The translations under genes and the position numbers were made by a program. DNA of 64,000 bases from Sycobia sp. Sy_11 (taxonomy: Eukaryota; Arthropoda; Insecta; Hymenoptera; Epichrysomallidae), in contig JACCIC010000170.1 in the NCBI GenBank assembly GCA_018907035.1, forward strand, positions 1,051,001 to 1,115,000, given 5' to 3'. Positions 32,000 to 44,420 of the stretch are shown here, piece after piece (the stretch's first letter is position 1; every line of letters begins with the position of its first letter). Below the pieces are notes generated by a model. The model saw only the letters and a program-made list of their open reading frames with translations, was not told the origin of the DNA and did not search any database.

Positions 32000-32760
32000 T
32001 ACACGTTCATATGACAGCTTACATTATCTCTCGTATTTACATACATTTTATCTCTCGTAATTTCAGATATGAAAGATTTTTCGGCGCACGAATCTAATAA
32101 GACTCGAGGCATAGTACAGGCACCTTCTGAGGATCCAAGGACTACTACTGCAGTAACTAACAACGGTTGAGAAATTCTTTTATCTGAAGCCGTACAGCCA
32201 GTTTCACGAAGACTGATAATTGTCTTACTGCCGAATTCCTTAGAATGAAGCTTCGTATGATGTTTGTAACTGCAAATGTAACAGCTAGCTTTTGAGGAAC
32301 AGTTTTCAACTCTATGCTTAGAGCTTAGACAATTCAAAGAAAGCTTAGATTGTGCTGCATATTCTTTCCTATTGGCTAGTACAATATTTGCGAACTGCTT
32401 ACAAATTCACAAAATGCGGTCCTTGACAAAGGGAACAAGGTATAGCATTATTTCTCTTGGAATTTAAGGCGGTGAAGTATGTCAACGTATTTTTATTAAA
32501 TGAACTAGATTTTTTATCAGCTCTGGTATTATTTTTAATGCGAACTTTCTCACTGTAGTCATGTTCAGTTCTGACAAACTTATCCAAATCCTCGACGATA
32601 TCTAGACTTTTAATCCTAGACGCTAAGAATTTTTTAAAGTCTAAAAATATTGGGAATTTATGATGGCAATCTGTTTTAACTAAGCATGTCTACTCTAGTC
32701 ACGTCAACGATGGAATTTATTTTCAATTAATTCTATACATATCATGTCCCAATGTTCAAC
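32000..32760 (-). pseudogene. BEL/Pao gag end and aspartic protease relic
   Basis: Minus strand: EHWDMICIELIENKF near 32740, DKFVRTEHDYSEKVRIKNN, then knuckle-type CSLCQGPHFVNLC, NCLSSKHRVENCSSKASCYI with CYICSYKHHTKLH, the paired zinc knuckles of BEL/Pao gag. Then PRVLLDSCAEKSFISEITRD, the protease site (DSC where DSG/DSC is usual). Frame changes and stops occur. The same orientation as the integrase piece at 28990-29345 suggests one split element. Confidence 0.75.
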
Positions 32761-35040
32761 TATCAGTTTTAGAGAGGTAAACACATTATATATAACCAGT
32801 TATATTGTATAACCATCTTTACTAAGTCGATGGACCATAGAACATTAGTGAATCTTATTAAAGATCTGGTGATCCATCTTATCCGGTATACCTATGCGAA
32901 TTTGATTTAAAACCTCGGATTCTGGTTAATGTACTTAGCTTCTCCAAACCACATATTAAAAATATGCCAAGGCAGGCTTGTAGGTGAGCTATTTCTTTTT
33001 CATGCGATTTAGTTCCGTTCTTCGCTTAACTGTTAATACCTACTGGCCGCATGCGATTGTTTAGAGATTTAATACAATGGAGATCTGAGTAGAATAAGTA
33101 TCGTCGGAATACTGCAATTTCATGAACGTGTGTACGAGTAAGAGTATTTACCTGCATTTTGTAATTTCTGTCTTTTGTAATTCATGATCACGATAGAAGT
33201 TCTCATCTTCTATTCGGATTTTAGTTGTACGGCAGTCACTCGCTCGATGATCAGTATAGTTATATGCAAAGCATTCACATGCAATCTTTTCTCTTTTCCT
33301 TTTTAATCGTGATCACTCTTTTTAATGTTTGAACTAGCAAAGAGTTTGACAATCGTGTTTATCTTGATTGTTCTACTGGACGATTAGCTCATATCGCAAG
33401 ATTAACTTCGAACTGTCCATTTTGCTACATGCCATAAAGCTTCCGTTGTTGGACCATTCCGCATGTCTATTTTCTCGAGTCAGGGGATGAATACTCGAAA
33501 TCGAATTTACTATATTTAAAACTCTCCAACATTGAAATTTCAGTATTTTATTTATTTGCTAGGTGGAAAAATCTAATTAAATTAAAAACATAAAGTTGAG
33601 AGACATTTTTGATTTATTTCGTGACTTTTAGAGCAGTTTTGATACGTATACAATTTATTGTCATTTGCAATTTGTCTGATGCACATAATCGGTGCTGATG
33701 CATTATTATTTGCTGTGGACACTATTATACATACAATGTTTTTATCGTAATGTCGCTGAACACGGGACCCTGGTAGATAAACAGTTCTCGATTATAGATG
33801 CTTATTTACTTTTTCAAATATGGAATTAACAAATTAAATATGAATAATTAAATATCAATAAGAAATGATGTATAACGACGAAAGAACATTGGGATATACA
33901 TATATTATATATTAGATTAAACTAGGGTAGTCGCAAATATGACCATTTTCGATGAAAGATCGCGTTGGATTGATTCACAAATTCGACGTGCTGGATAATT
34001 ATAATCACCCTGCTTTGTGATGTACGAGCTCGATATCTACAAACAAAATGAATCTCGAATCTTTTGAATCGAAAATTTCGTCTACGGAACAGGATTGATT
34101 GACCGAGTCTGAGACGAAGTCCAAGATGATATATTAACTGATATACCTGGAGTACATTATTGATGCCAAAGCGTAGTTCATCCAGATGGCAGAAGCCCAC
34201 TTGTTTCATAGGGAACGATAGCGTTCTTATACTCGCCGATTCCAGTAAACAGGTACTGTCCGTAGCAGGACTTTGGGCTAGCAGAGGTTTCGTAGATGTT
34301 GGGATATTAGGGAGATCAGTCGCCCCGGATCGACTACAAAAAGATAGTGACGATCAAGAATTGTATCGTCGCTAACGAAAGAGCCGGCATCGCGGAAGTA
34401 GGACGCTTAGAAGTAGAATGAAGTGGCTAGTTGGATCGTTAATGTAAGGGTCAAAATAGCGTAAGGTAACTAGTTGAAGGTAGACTCAGTGGCTCGGCGT
34501 TATTCCATATGTTAAACTGAGTTTATCGAACTTCTTGTCGTTGAAAGTCTCGCAAGGACCGAGTTTGGTTAAATCATCACAGCCTCCGGCAAATCTACAC
34601 TTATTGTTTGCTTGACCCACACTATAAATGACTTGCTTTTCTCGGCGCGGATAGCATAGCTCCTGCACGTTATTTCGAATAAATGGAATGGAGTTTTACT
34701 TGTAGGTTCGCCACGGTGTTGTATATTGCGTTCGAGCAAATATTACCAGAGATTCTTCCAAGAGGGAGCTAGTCATCACAATGTATATAATCTTATAAAT
34801 TGTTGAATTATGGCCAAGCCTGTATGCGGATTTGTATGTGCAATGGGCATCTAAGGTTCGCAAGATGGAAAACATGCGATGTATTGGTTGCTGATTTTAA
34901 CGATACAAGTTTGCTGCAAAATGAAGTGCGATCTATGAAGTATCTACGCATTACAAGATTGAATTCACCCGCACAAATAATCCGGTTGGCTCTCGATTGG
35001 TTAGTAATAAATTGCATGAGGTATAGCATTGTACTCTAAA
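32761..35040. other. unassigned, probably decayed mobile-element DNA
   Basis: Composition is more balanced than typical spacer, and short frames hint at decayed coding DNA. On the minus strand 33232-33279 reads CECFAYNYTDHRASDC, a zinc-knuckle-like relic with one cysteine replaced. A minus-strand frame at 34486-34668 has NNKCRFAGGCDDLTKLGPCE, with five spaced cysteines but no recognised family. Nothing firmer could be assigned. Confidence 0.4.
33232..33279 (-). pseudogene. zinc-knuckle-like relic
   Basis: The spacing CFAY-N-YTDH-RASD-C matches CX2CX4HX4C except that the second cysteine is Tyr. The residues after it (RTTKIRIEDENFYRDHELQK) are open. It is probably a gag remnant, source element unknown. 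Confidence 0.35.
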
Positions 35041-35724
35041 CTAATACGCGATCACGATTGTTGCTTCAGCAGAACCACTCGCATTTCATGCTCAGAAATT
35101 TCATCTCATTCTCATCTTTCAATACTGCAGGAGAAAAATAATAATCATAAGTTTCATGGATAAAAGGTAATGTAATTAATAAAGCATAATCACATATTTT
35201 TATTAATAGGAAATAATGTTTATTATACAGTGTACATATTTATTAACTTCATTTATTTTATTTCTGTTATAAATTTTATATTAATAATTATATTATGCTT
35301 TGCCGAGCGACGAATGCCTTGATCAGTGTGCGCTTAGACTATAACAATCTCCGTAAAAAGTATAGAAACTTCTGGTTATCTTTTTTTTTCATTTTAGATT
35401 TTTAAAACCCTCTTAATGCGGTCGACGTTTCAACTTCATCACCAAAGGATCGCCAAAATATGTCGCGCTGAAAAAGGCAACTAATCGTTCGGCATACAAA
35501 TAATAGTACTGTCAAAGTTAAAGTAATTGGCAGTTTATTTATTTTCTTTTCTTTTTCTTTAAAATCTCACGCGCTCTTTCTCGCTTCGCTCTTTTTCTCC
35601 CTCACTTTTTCGCAATTTACGTTCGTTCTCTGTTATTCACTTTCATTCTTAAATTACTCACTCTTTCTTCTTCATCTGCTATTCTGTATATGCCATTCTT
35701 TTTACGATATCTCTCGCTCACTCC

Positions 35725-35726
<2 letters not shown>

Positions 35727-35767
<41 letters not shown>
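35727..35767. repeat. (CT)n microsatellite
   Basis: About 40 bp of CT within a longer pyrimidine-rich stretch from 35540. Confidence 0.85.
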
Positions 35768-35772
<5 letters not shown>

Positions 35773-36596
35773 GGATACACACGAAATCCTCATCGCGAAA
35801 AATACATCACCCTAGAGTTAGTGTCCGTTATCATTATTTATATAATATGCGTTATAATATAAATAATGTCGTTATAATATGTCTATAATGATTACCGTTT
35901 ACCGTTTGTTTGCCTGTATTTTTTCTCATAATCCTCTTGTTAGTGATAAACTATCCGAATGGTACATTTTTCTTCTAATGGCTTTATTTATATAAGTAAG
36001 ACTAGGTGCGTGTGTTTTTTTCATTAAATGTATAGTCTATTTCGGAGTGGATAGTGGAATAGGAGGGTACGCTGTACAGAGAATTTCGGTTGGATTCATC
36101 ATTTTTCTTTCATTTTCCCCTTATTTTTATTCTTGATGACATTTAATGTTATTGTGCACCGAATCAAAAGAAAAAAACATACAGCGATAAGGGTGCCTGA
36201 AATGCCATTTTATGATTCACTTAAACGTTTTACTTTCAGTAATACTTTTTTCTTTTAGGTTCGTTTCTTTTGGAGCCATTTTTGAGTGTACACATATGCT
36301 TTTAAGGATTCTTGATCGATTTTTCTATATTTAGCAACATTATCTTTCATATTTTTTTTGTAAATGTCCACTCATGAGCCATACGTAATAAACCGCCATA
36401 AAAAGACCCAAGCGGAAAGTTTTCGGTTGTTTTGCACGCGACCTTATTATTCAATAGTAAAACTTGATTTTAGTATTTTTTTTCAATAATTCCCTGTACA
36501 ATTTGCAAATTGCAGAGTTTTAATAATTCGTCTTTTCCTATTTGTTTCTTATCTTTGACCGTTCACGCACATTCTTACTTTCTCTCACTCGTTTTC

Positions 36597-36600
<4 letters not shown>

Positions 36601-36650
<50 letters not shown>
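36601..36650. repeat. (CT)n microsatellite
   Basis: About 50 bp of uninterrupted CT; source of the apparent Ser/Leu-repeat ORFs. Confidence 0.95.
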
Positions 36651-36654
<4 letters not shown>

Positions 36655-37119
36655 ACTCCGTCTTTTATCTCCAAATGTTGTCTTTTATACTTTTTTTTCA
36701 TCGCAGGTTAGTGAGAAGTCACGTCGATTCGCGCAGCATCTCTCTTCCACGGGACTATTACAACGCATCGGTGCGCACTATACTTTACTTTTTTTTAATG
36801 TAATCCTTTAAATGTATAATAATCTAGTCCGCTAACGTAAGTTAATCAAGTGTAAGATTCCTTTCCTTCTCTTTCTTTCCATTACTTGTATATCATTTAT
36901 CTTTCTATAATATGTAAAATGTGAAACGACAGCGCTGTCCTCATTTTAACTTAGTTGATAATAACTTTAAATAGAAATAGCAATTTTTTTACTTTTTCTT
37001 ATTTTTTATTCTTTCCTTATAATCATGGTAATGAGAATCATCGCATGTAATAATTAGCAATGATGATAATAATAATAATTATATAATAATAATTATAATA
37101 ATCGATTTAATAATTTTAT

Positions 37120-37122
<3 letters not shown>

Positions 37123-37167
<45 letters not shown>
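37123..37167. repeat. (AT)n microsatellite
   Basis: About 45 bp pure AT. Confidence 0.95.
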
Positions 37168-37170
<3 letters not shown>

Positions 37171-37752
37171 GTCATGATTTTTTCATTCATTATTATGTAA
37201 TAGTGTGCTTGTCGTTGAAAAACGGTGTCATCGAATTGACAATATAATTTTTTTCTTTTCCAATTTTTATCTCAAATGGAAATTCGCTTGCTTTTCGCTT
37301 GACATATTTTGACTAATTTTTAACTTTTTTTTTGTTTAATTTTTAAAATGTTGTCATACTCGTGACACCATTTTTTCGAACAACACCTAGCAGCGTTAAT
37401 TGTCTAAGTATCTCTTTATGAAAAATAATAGTAAATATAAATTGCATGGCTTACGCTTGCTTTCTATACTATTCGTTTATTTATTTATTTTATTTTATTT
37501 TTTTAATTATTTTCTTTAATAATTTCGACCTTGTATATTATTTCCATACATACATGGTTTATTTTTATTTCTCGACGACACGATGAATCGCACATATCAT
37601 CCGTAATTCTGAGGGTACATAAATCAAAAACAAACCTCCCCATTTTTTTATTCGTAACAAAACTTATTTTGCGCTTTATAAAATCACTCACGTTGTGGCT
37701 GAAGGAATTTTTCGAAATGTCGAAGCAGTCGTCTTTTAAAGAATCACAAAGG

Positions 37753-37930
<178 letters not shown>

Positions 37931-38421
37931 CAGTTTTGCAGTCGTAGAATAATAACAATGCTTCTTTTTTTCTCCTTTACAATAGACGCCAGCGCGACCT
38001 GTAATCACAAAATGCCGTCGATTCAACGATCTTTCCATATACAAAAAAATAATTTCTCTCGCGTATCTGTTCAACAGTGCTCGTCCAATAACGCTTCTTT
38101 CTCATTTCACATCAGGGAATAATCTAATAATTAATAAACCGCAAGGTTCAATTCTAGAGCATCGCCGTCAAAAGAAATTCTACTTAATATAATAGAAAAA
38201 ATTCTCTGTATTAGACTCGCTGCCATACGACGCTAGAAAATTCCTTCGCAAAGTGATATACAGGGTGTCCAAAAAGTTCTGGAACTCTTGAGTGTCAAAA
38301 CTATTTGGGCACTCTCTATACGTATATATAGTATGGACAGTTCGTTATAATAAAAATACATCGTTATATATCTCGCGTTTCTAATATATATGTAAAAACG
38401 GAAAAGCCGGAGAGAAGTCGA

Positions 38422-38424
<3 letters not shown>

Positions 38425-38480
<56 letters not shown>
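38425..38480. repeat. (TA)n microsatellite
   Basis: About 56 bp pure TA. Confidence 0.95.
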
Positions 38481-38481
<1 letters not shown>

Positions 38482-39179
38482 CACCAAAACCGAATGTTCA
38501 TCATAATGGCGCGCTATACGCACTTGATGCGATACATTTACAATTCGCAATGTAATTCTATACTCGCAGCTGATGTGATTAAGGTAGAGTTAATATTACT
38601 TATTTTCCCCGCTTTTTGTTTATAATGATAAGAAAAGAAAGCATTTCGCATGTAATTCAAGTTTGTCGTGTGCGTCACATATACATTATTACATTGTCAC
38701 ACACTGATATGCTAAGATCTCATCTGACATTCTTTCTTTCTCTTTTTCTCGCTTTTTCTCTTTCTCACGTTCTCTCTTTTTCTCTGTCTCTCTCTCGCTC
38801 TCTCTCACTCTCTTTCTCGCATTCGCGCGCACAAACTTCGGTCGCGGTTGGTCGTTGGACGTGCGCGGGCGTGCTGTCTAATTACTTATGTCTCTTTCGC
38901 TGTGCTCCACGACTCAGGTTCGATTCCTGTGATTTGCGAGTATCAGATAAAATTTCACTCATTTCTTTTTTTTTTGTTATTGTTTTTTTTCTTTTCTTTT
39001 TTTGGTAAAACGAGTTTTTTGGCATACGAAGCCGTACATGAGATATATGCATATAGGATCCCGGCTTGCCGCCAATCATATTCGCAAAACGCAAGGAGAG
39101 AGCGCGAGCGAAGACGACAAGTAACTTTTCTTTCCTTTGAGTATTACAACATATTACGTTTGTATAATTTTCTATCAAC

Positions 39180-39181
<2 letters not shown>

Positions 39182-39227
<46 letters not shown>
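39182..39227. repeat. (TA)n microsatellite
   Basis: About 45 bp pure TA. Confidence 0.95.
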
Positions 39228-39229
<2 letters not shown>

Positions 39230-41791
39230 CTCTAACGCCGTCCGCGGACGCCACATGCGAGCCAAGAGGCGCGCGACCACAGCCTGAACCACCGGAAAAA
39301 CGCTTGCCGCATGTTATTTATTATATATATACGTGTTTGCGCGCAGTCTCCTGCTCGTGCACCTTTCCCGTATTAGCCTAATTTTTATATTCATTATAAT
39401 TTTTTCCTTATTTACTTCTCGTATATGTATAATATATATATATACTTGCTTTTTTGTTGTTCTTGTTGTTGTTGCGGGTTGTTATTTCTTTTATATAATA
39501 TTACCTCGTACTAATATATAATTTTAAATAATTAATCAAGAAAATTTCGCTTTATATAACGCTTTATCGCAGCCCTCTTTCGGATTATGCTCTCTCGATT
39601 TCGCGTTTTATCGTTTATATAAAGATTAATACTGTTGTACTTAATAATAAATAAGTGTATATATATAATATATAATTATTTCTATTCTCTCGTCTGTTCA
39701 ATTCACTTTATAACCGCTCGTCTTTCATAAATCCGTCATAACGCTTCCTTCAATTCCCGATCGTCGCGTTCGCTCGGCATTATTTTTATCCTTTTTTACT
39801 TTTTCGTCTGGCTCTCTCCTTGTTTCGCGCGATGATTATTTCGCTTATCCCATCCCGATCATGCGCTTTTTCAATAACCAATATCAGGTTGGACACGCTT
39901 TAAATATTATTCAATGAAATTTATATGTCCATGTCTCGAGTCGATTCTTCCGCTAATACGGTTCGCGGCATTGAATTCCGTCTACTTATTATATATCGTT
40001 TGTTCACGTTTCATTCCTCGCAAAGTTACGATCTCGTTTGCGCATTCTCCTTTCTATTCTTAACGAACGCGTAGCTAAGATGAAAAATTATTTTAAAATC
40101 TAAGGAATACCGTTTTTTTTTTTTTACACAGTACCAATAAATAAACGCCGTACTTACATAATTAATAACGTAACGAATCAATGTATCGCGTGAGAATTGT
40201 ATCAGTCGGAAATTGAAAACGATCGGGAATCATTACAGTTTTAAATAAATGCGCGAAATCGATATATATTGCACAGTCAAACGTCGCTTATACGACGCGA
40301 ATAAAACAAACAAAAAAAAAAAAGAAAAGAAAAAGATCGACGATTGGGCGATTGAACGATTTTTACATTGGCAAGGATGTGTTGTATAATTAGAAGAAAA
40401 AATTCAGCGCAAGAAAGGGTTGAGGCATTGCAACAACGCCGCGCAATCAGTTCATCGTCTCTCTTTCGTTAATATTTATTCTTTACCTCTACCATTATCT
40501 CATTACTGTGATTTCTCGCGCGTTTTATAATATTTTCTCATTCTAAATAAGTATAATTCGCTTGAGCCGATAAGTGCAGAATAATTCTCGAATCGCGTTT
40601 ATAGATCAACTCAAGTCACGTCAGTTGCTATTGCGACGCTTATAGCTCAGTGACGCGTACAATGATTATGCTGCAACAATGGGGCGGCTTTATAAGGTTT
40701 TTATATAGTACCTAATCTCGTGTTTAAGTTAAAACGCTTTTTTTCAACAAGCCAATCAACGTAATCTACAAATGAATGCATATTTATTCCGCACAAACGT
40801 GTTCAAATAGATCCCGTAATCTTGCAGAAATTGGTATTGAGCTTCTTCCACTCTCTTAAATTGGCAAGAACTCGAAATTTTACCGTCTTCCCTGATTCTG
40901 CGATCAATTTCTCTTAGGTTCCTCTTGTAAAGATATGTGTGATCTATCTGTACACGTCTATATGTTATACTTAATGGCCTTACCGATTTTTTAGTCATGG
41001 AATTAATATTTATCGTATTATAATTTCTGTGATCTACATATATATATATACAAAAGATGACTTTTAAAACAAACAACCTTCATCAATATTGCAGGCTTGT
41101 GTATGCTCAAATCCGTATAAATATTCGCATAATATTATAATCTTGCCTTATATAACCTATAATAATATATAATTGTAATAATCGATTCTCATAGCGGTTT
41201 AAAACTTGAATAATCAACGAATTTTTTTTTTATATCCCGTTTCCCAATTTCTACACCCCTCAAATTATGCGCGGTCGAGTACTTTTTGTACGATTCGAAC
41301 CCGTATTGTTTAAACGTCCGCTCAATATATAGTCAATAGTTCCAAGTCTCTTCTTTCGCAAAACCCGAAGTCGAGAACGAAACTGCGCCTCAGGCGCCAC
41401 AGTATCCTTGATTATACTACCGCAACATTTCTCGCCCCGAGCGTCCCCGATGGGAGGAAATAATTGAAAGGAAAAAACAAACAAATAAAAATTAACGTAG
41501 ACGCCCAAGGTCGCGAAATAATAAAGTTTTTGGGCGTTTGCCACACGCCACGGCTTTAAAGATAAAAAAAACTGATTTCACACCGTCGTAAGTAAAATTT
41601 TTCTGATTCTCTCTGTCTTTTGCGTAGGCGCTCTCACTTTCTTACATTCAAATCCGTTCATACAACTTATTCTCTCTTTCTCTCTCTCTCTCTCTTTCTC
41701 TCTCTTTCTTTCAAAGGCTATAGAGGATTATCTTTTTCTTTCTTTCTCTTTATTTTTTTCCTCTGTTCTTTGCATCTAACGCAATGCGCTT

Positions 41792-41795
<4 letters not shown>

Positions 41796-41848
<53 letters not shown>
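41796..41848. repeat. (TA)n microsatellite
   Basis: About 52 bp pure TA, after pyrimidine-rich sequence at 41670-41770. Confidence 0.95.
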
Positions 41849-41849
<1 letters not shown>

Positions 41850-43812
41850 TTCTTCTTATATTCATATGTATATATTATTTATATTTTTATATATATATAT
41901 ATGTAAAAATATACAGGTTAGATTATAGTCGTACGGTCAGTTTTTATTCAATTCTAAAATCGCACGCGGTCGCGCGCGAATGATGCTTCTCGCGCTAGCA
42001 GATTATAATTCCTTGTAATGACAATAATAATGATTGATTAACCTCTCTTTCTTTTCCTTTCTTTTAACAAATTCATCATGTGCATGCTACGACTCATGCG
42101 CGAAGCAAAAGCGTGTTAAAATCATGTTGAGAATTATAGGTGTAGTACTTATTATATATGGTTAAATCGCAAATCAAACAACGTTTCCATCAGTTTACCA
42201 ACTTTTTTGCGTTAATTTTTTTTAACTGCTTTTTTTAACATGACTTTCAAAGTTATTTTTGTTTGAAACTGTAATTCGTGAGTGAATGACGAATCAAGTT
42301 CCGTTAATCAGATTCAGTCGGTAGAGCGATTTGACAAGAAAAATTTCAATATTGTCTAAGAAATGGTTTAAGTCGCTCGATCTATTAAATTTTGAGTTAA
42401 CAAATTTACACAAAGCAAAATGCTTCCTTTGATAGAAACGATAAAAAACGTTTTTTTTTCTAATTCGATTTTCTTACAAGTAGAAATTAAATTTTCATTT
42501 GAACCGCGTAAATTACATCTATAAGAATATCCAAAATAAATCGTATGAAAGTTGTTATTAAAAAACGTTAAGGAAGAAAAAGTTTGAATTCTATGCCTTC
42601 GTCTGTCAATTCGTTCTATGAAGTATTGGAGACTGATTTTTTTTTTGTTTAATAGATTAGTAATTGACGATAAGACTTTTGGAAAATCGTTTTTTCCCTT
42701 CGTAGCAAAAATTCTTGAAAGTATAAGCCTCATTAAAAAACGAGTACGCCCGACGAATCAAAATCAATCAATAAAAAAATCCATGGAACTTGGTCTCGTT
42801 CGAAAACAGACTTTTTTTATTGTCAAAAAACCAAGCATCGCCCTACCTCAAATATGCAACGTTATGGCATTCGTGTGTTTACTGCGTATGCGGATAATTT
42901 CCTTTTTATGTATAATATATCTGTATATAATATAAGAAAGCTGATTGAAATAAACAGCTTAACACCTCGATTCTATCGATTCCATTGTCATTACGCTTTT
43001 CCCGCCCCACCAACCATTCGCCTCGACCGGTATAATATTCATTGTTTTGTCACCTGGTTACGAGTGAACATCGCGATATTCCTTCCCCCCTCCCCGACAC
43101 CGTCCAATTCCTTCCGTTTTTGTTCCTCGCAGAATTAACTTTAAGACGTAATATATAGGTATGTCTGTATAGAGCGTATAAAAAAACAGTCGTTAAAGAT
43201 TGTTGTCGCGACGCGCGAATTCGGCCCCCCTCCCCGTCCCTTTTTTTATTCCGCGTGGACATTCGTGCCTTGACATCCGATTTTGCCCCCTTTTTCGCAG
43301 AACTGGTAAATTCAAAACCACCAGCCATCGTTTTGTAAAAATATAAATTCCTCTTCCTTGAGTTTTCACGAAGCTTGGCTGTCCTAGATAATCGTCGCAT
43401 CTTCCGTCGTGTCTTCGTAAAAGCCGTCGAATAATAAGACGTTCGCCGCGGCTTGTTGCATATAGGAAAAAAGCGACTTATTGAGCCATCTGTTGGGCCG
43501 TGCGGCAAACTCGGTTATATAATCTTGGCTTCTGTTCGCTCCTCTTTGTATCTTCACGGTCGACCGGAATATTTGGCTTTGGTGACTGAATTGCGCGCGT
43601 GACTGTTTTTGTACGTTCTTTCAATACAATATTTCATAATTATTAAGCAAATAATGAATCAAAAAAAAGAAGAAATGAAGGAAGTAAGATATATATCGAA
43701 TTTCATCAAAAACAGACCTCTCAATTAACTATAACTTCGTGAAAACTGCTTTTTGTTAGCTATATCCAAAAAGTATTTGAGATTCGCCGAGTTGTTTCTC
43801 GAAAATATGTTA

Positions 43813-43814
<2 letters not shown>

Positions 43815-43862
<48 letters not shown>
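43815..43862. repeat. (TA)n microsatellite
   Basis: About 48 bp pure TA. Confidence 0.95.
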
Positions 43863-43869
<7 letters not shown>

Positions 43870-44253
43870 TTAAGATTCAGGCGGGGCTTCCGTTCGTACG
43901 ACGCGACACAGATCCTTTCTTATTGGATATCGTAACTCTACGTTTTAGATTTCGTGATTCTTACAGCTTTTTTTTATATTTTTTTTTCGACCACGAGCCC
44001 TGGCATACGCATTTCGATTTACAATTAATTTTAGATTCCACTTTCAATTCTTTATGATTAGATATAATAATCGACCTTACTCTCTAGGTTTGAATTAAGT
44101 TTAAAAATTTCTTTGGCGATTAATTATTTAAAATATGTTTTGTTTATTATTTTTTTCCCTCATCTCAGCAGTTCTGCCTAGTCGATATATTATATATGTA
44201 TTTATATATTTATATTATTTATAATGTATCATTACCGTTACTTGTTATCGTTA

Positions 44254-44420
44254 TCATTATCTTCATTATTATTATTGTTATTAATATTTTATTACTAGTG
44301 TTATTAGTATTAGCCATTATTATTACTATTATTATTATTAATATTATTATTATTCTTATTATTATTATTTTAATTAATATTTTATTAATATTTATTGTAA
44401 TAATCGTTATTATTTATATA
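44254..44420. repeat. imperfect (ATT)n tract
   Basis: Irregular ATT/TTA trinucleotides over about 165 bp; gives an apparent Ile-rich ORF. Confidence 0.85.

Noticed and set aside
36510..36811. Ser/Leu-repeat ORFs with hydrophobic look
   Set aside because: Translation of a (CT)n tract; same for ORFs at 1313, 38616, 55432 and 63182.
38262..38300. CAGGGTGTCCAAAAAGTTCT, like the terminus of some insect transposons
   Set aside because: No inverted or direct partner, target duplication or coding remnant found nearby.
38915..38935. GGTTCGATTCC, a perfect tRNA B-box word
   Set aside because: No A box at the right distance and no cloverleaf could be folded around it by eye.
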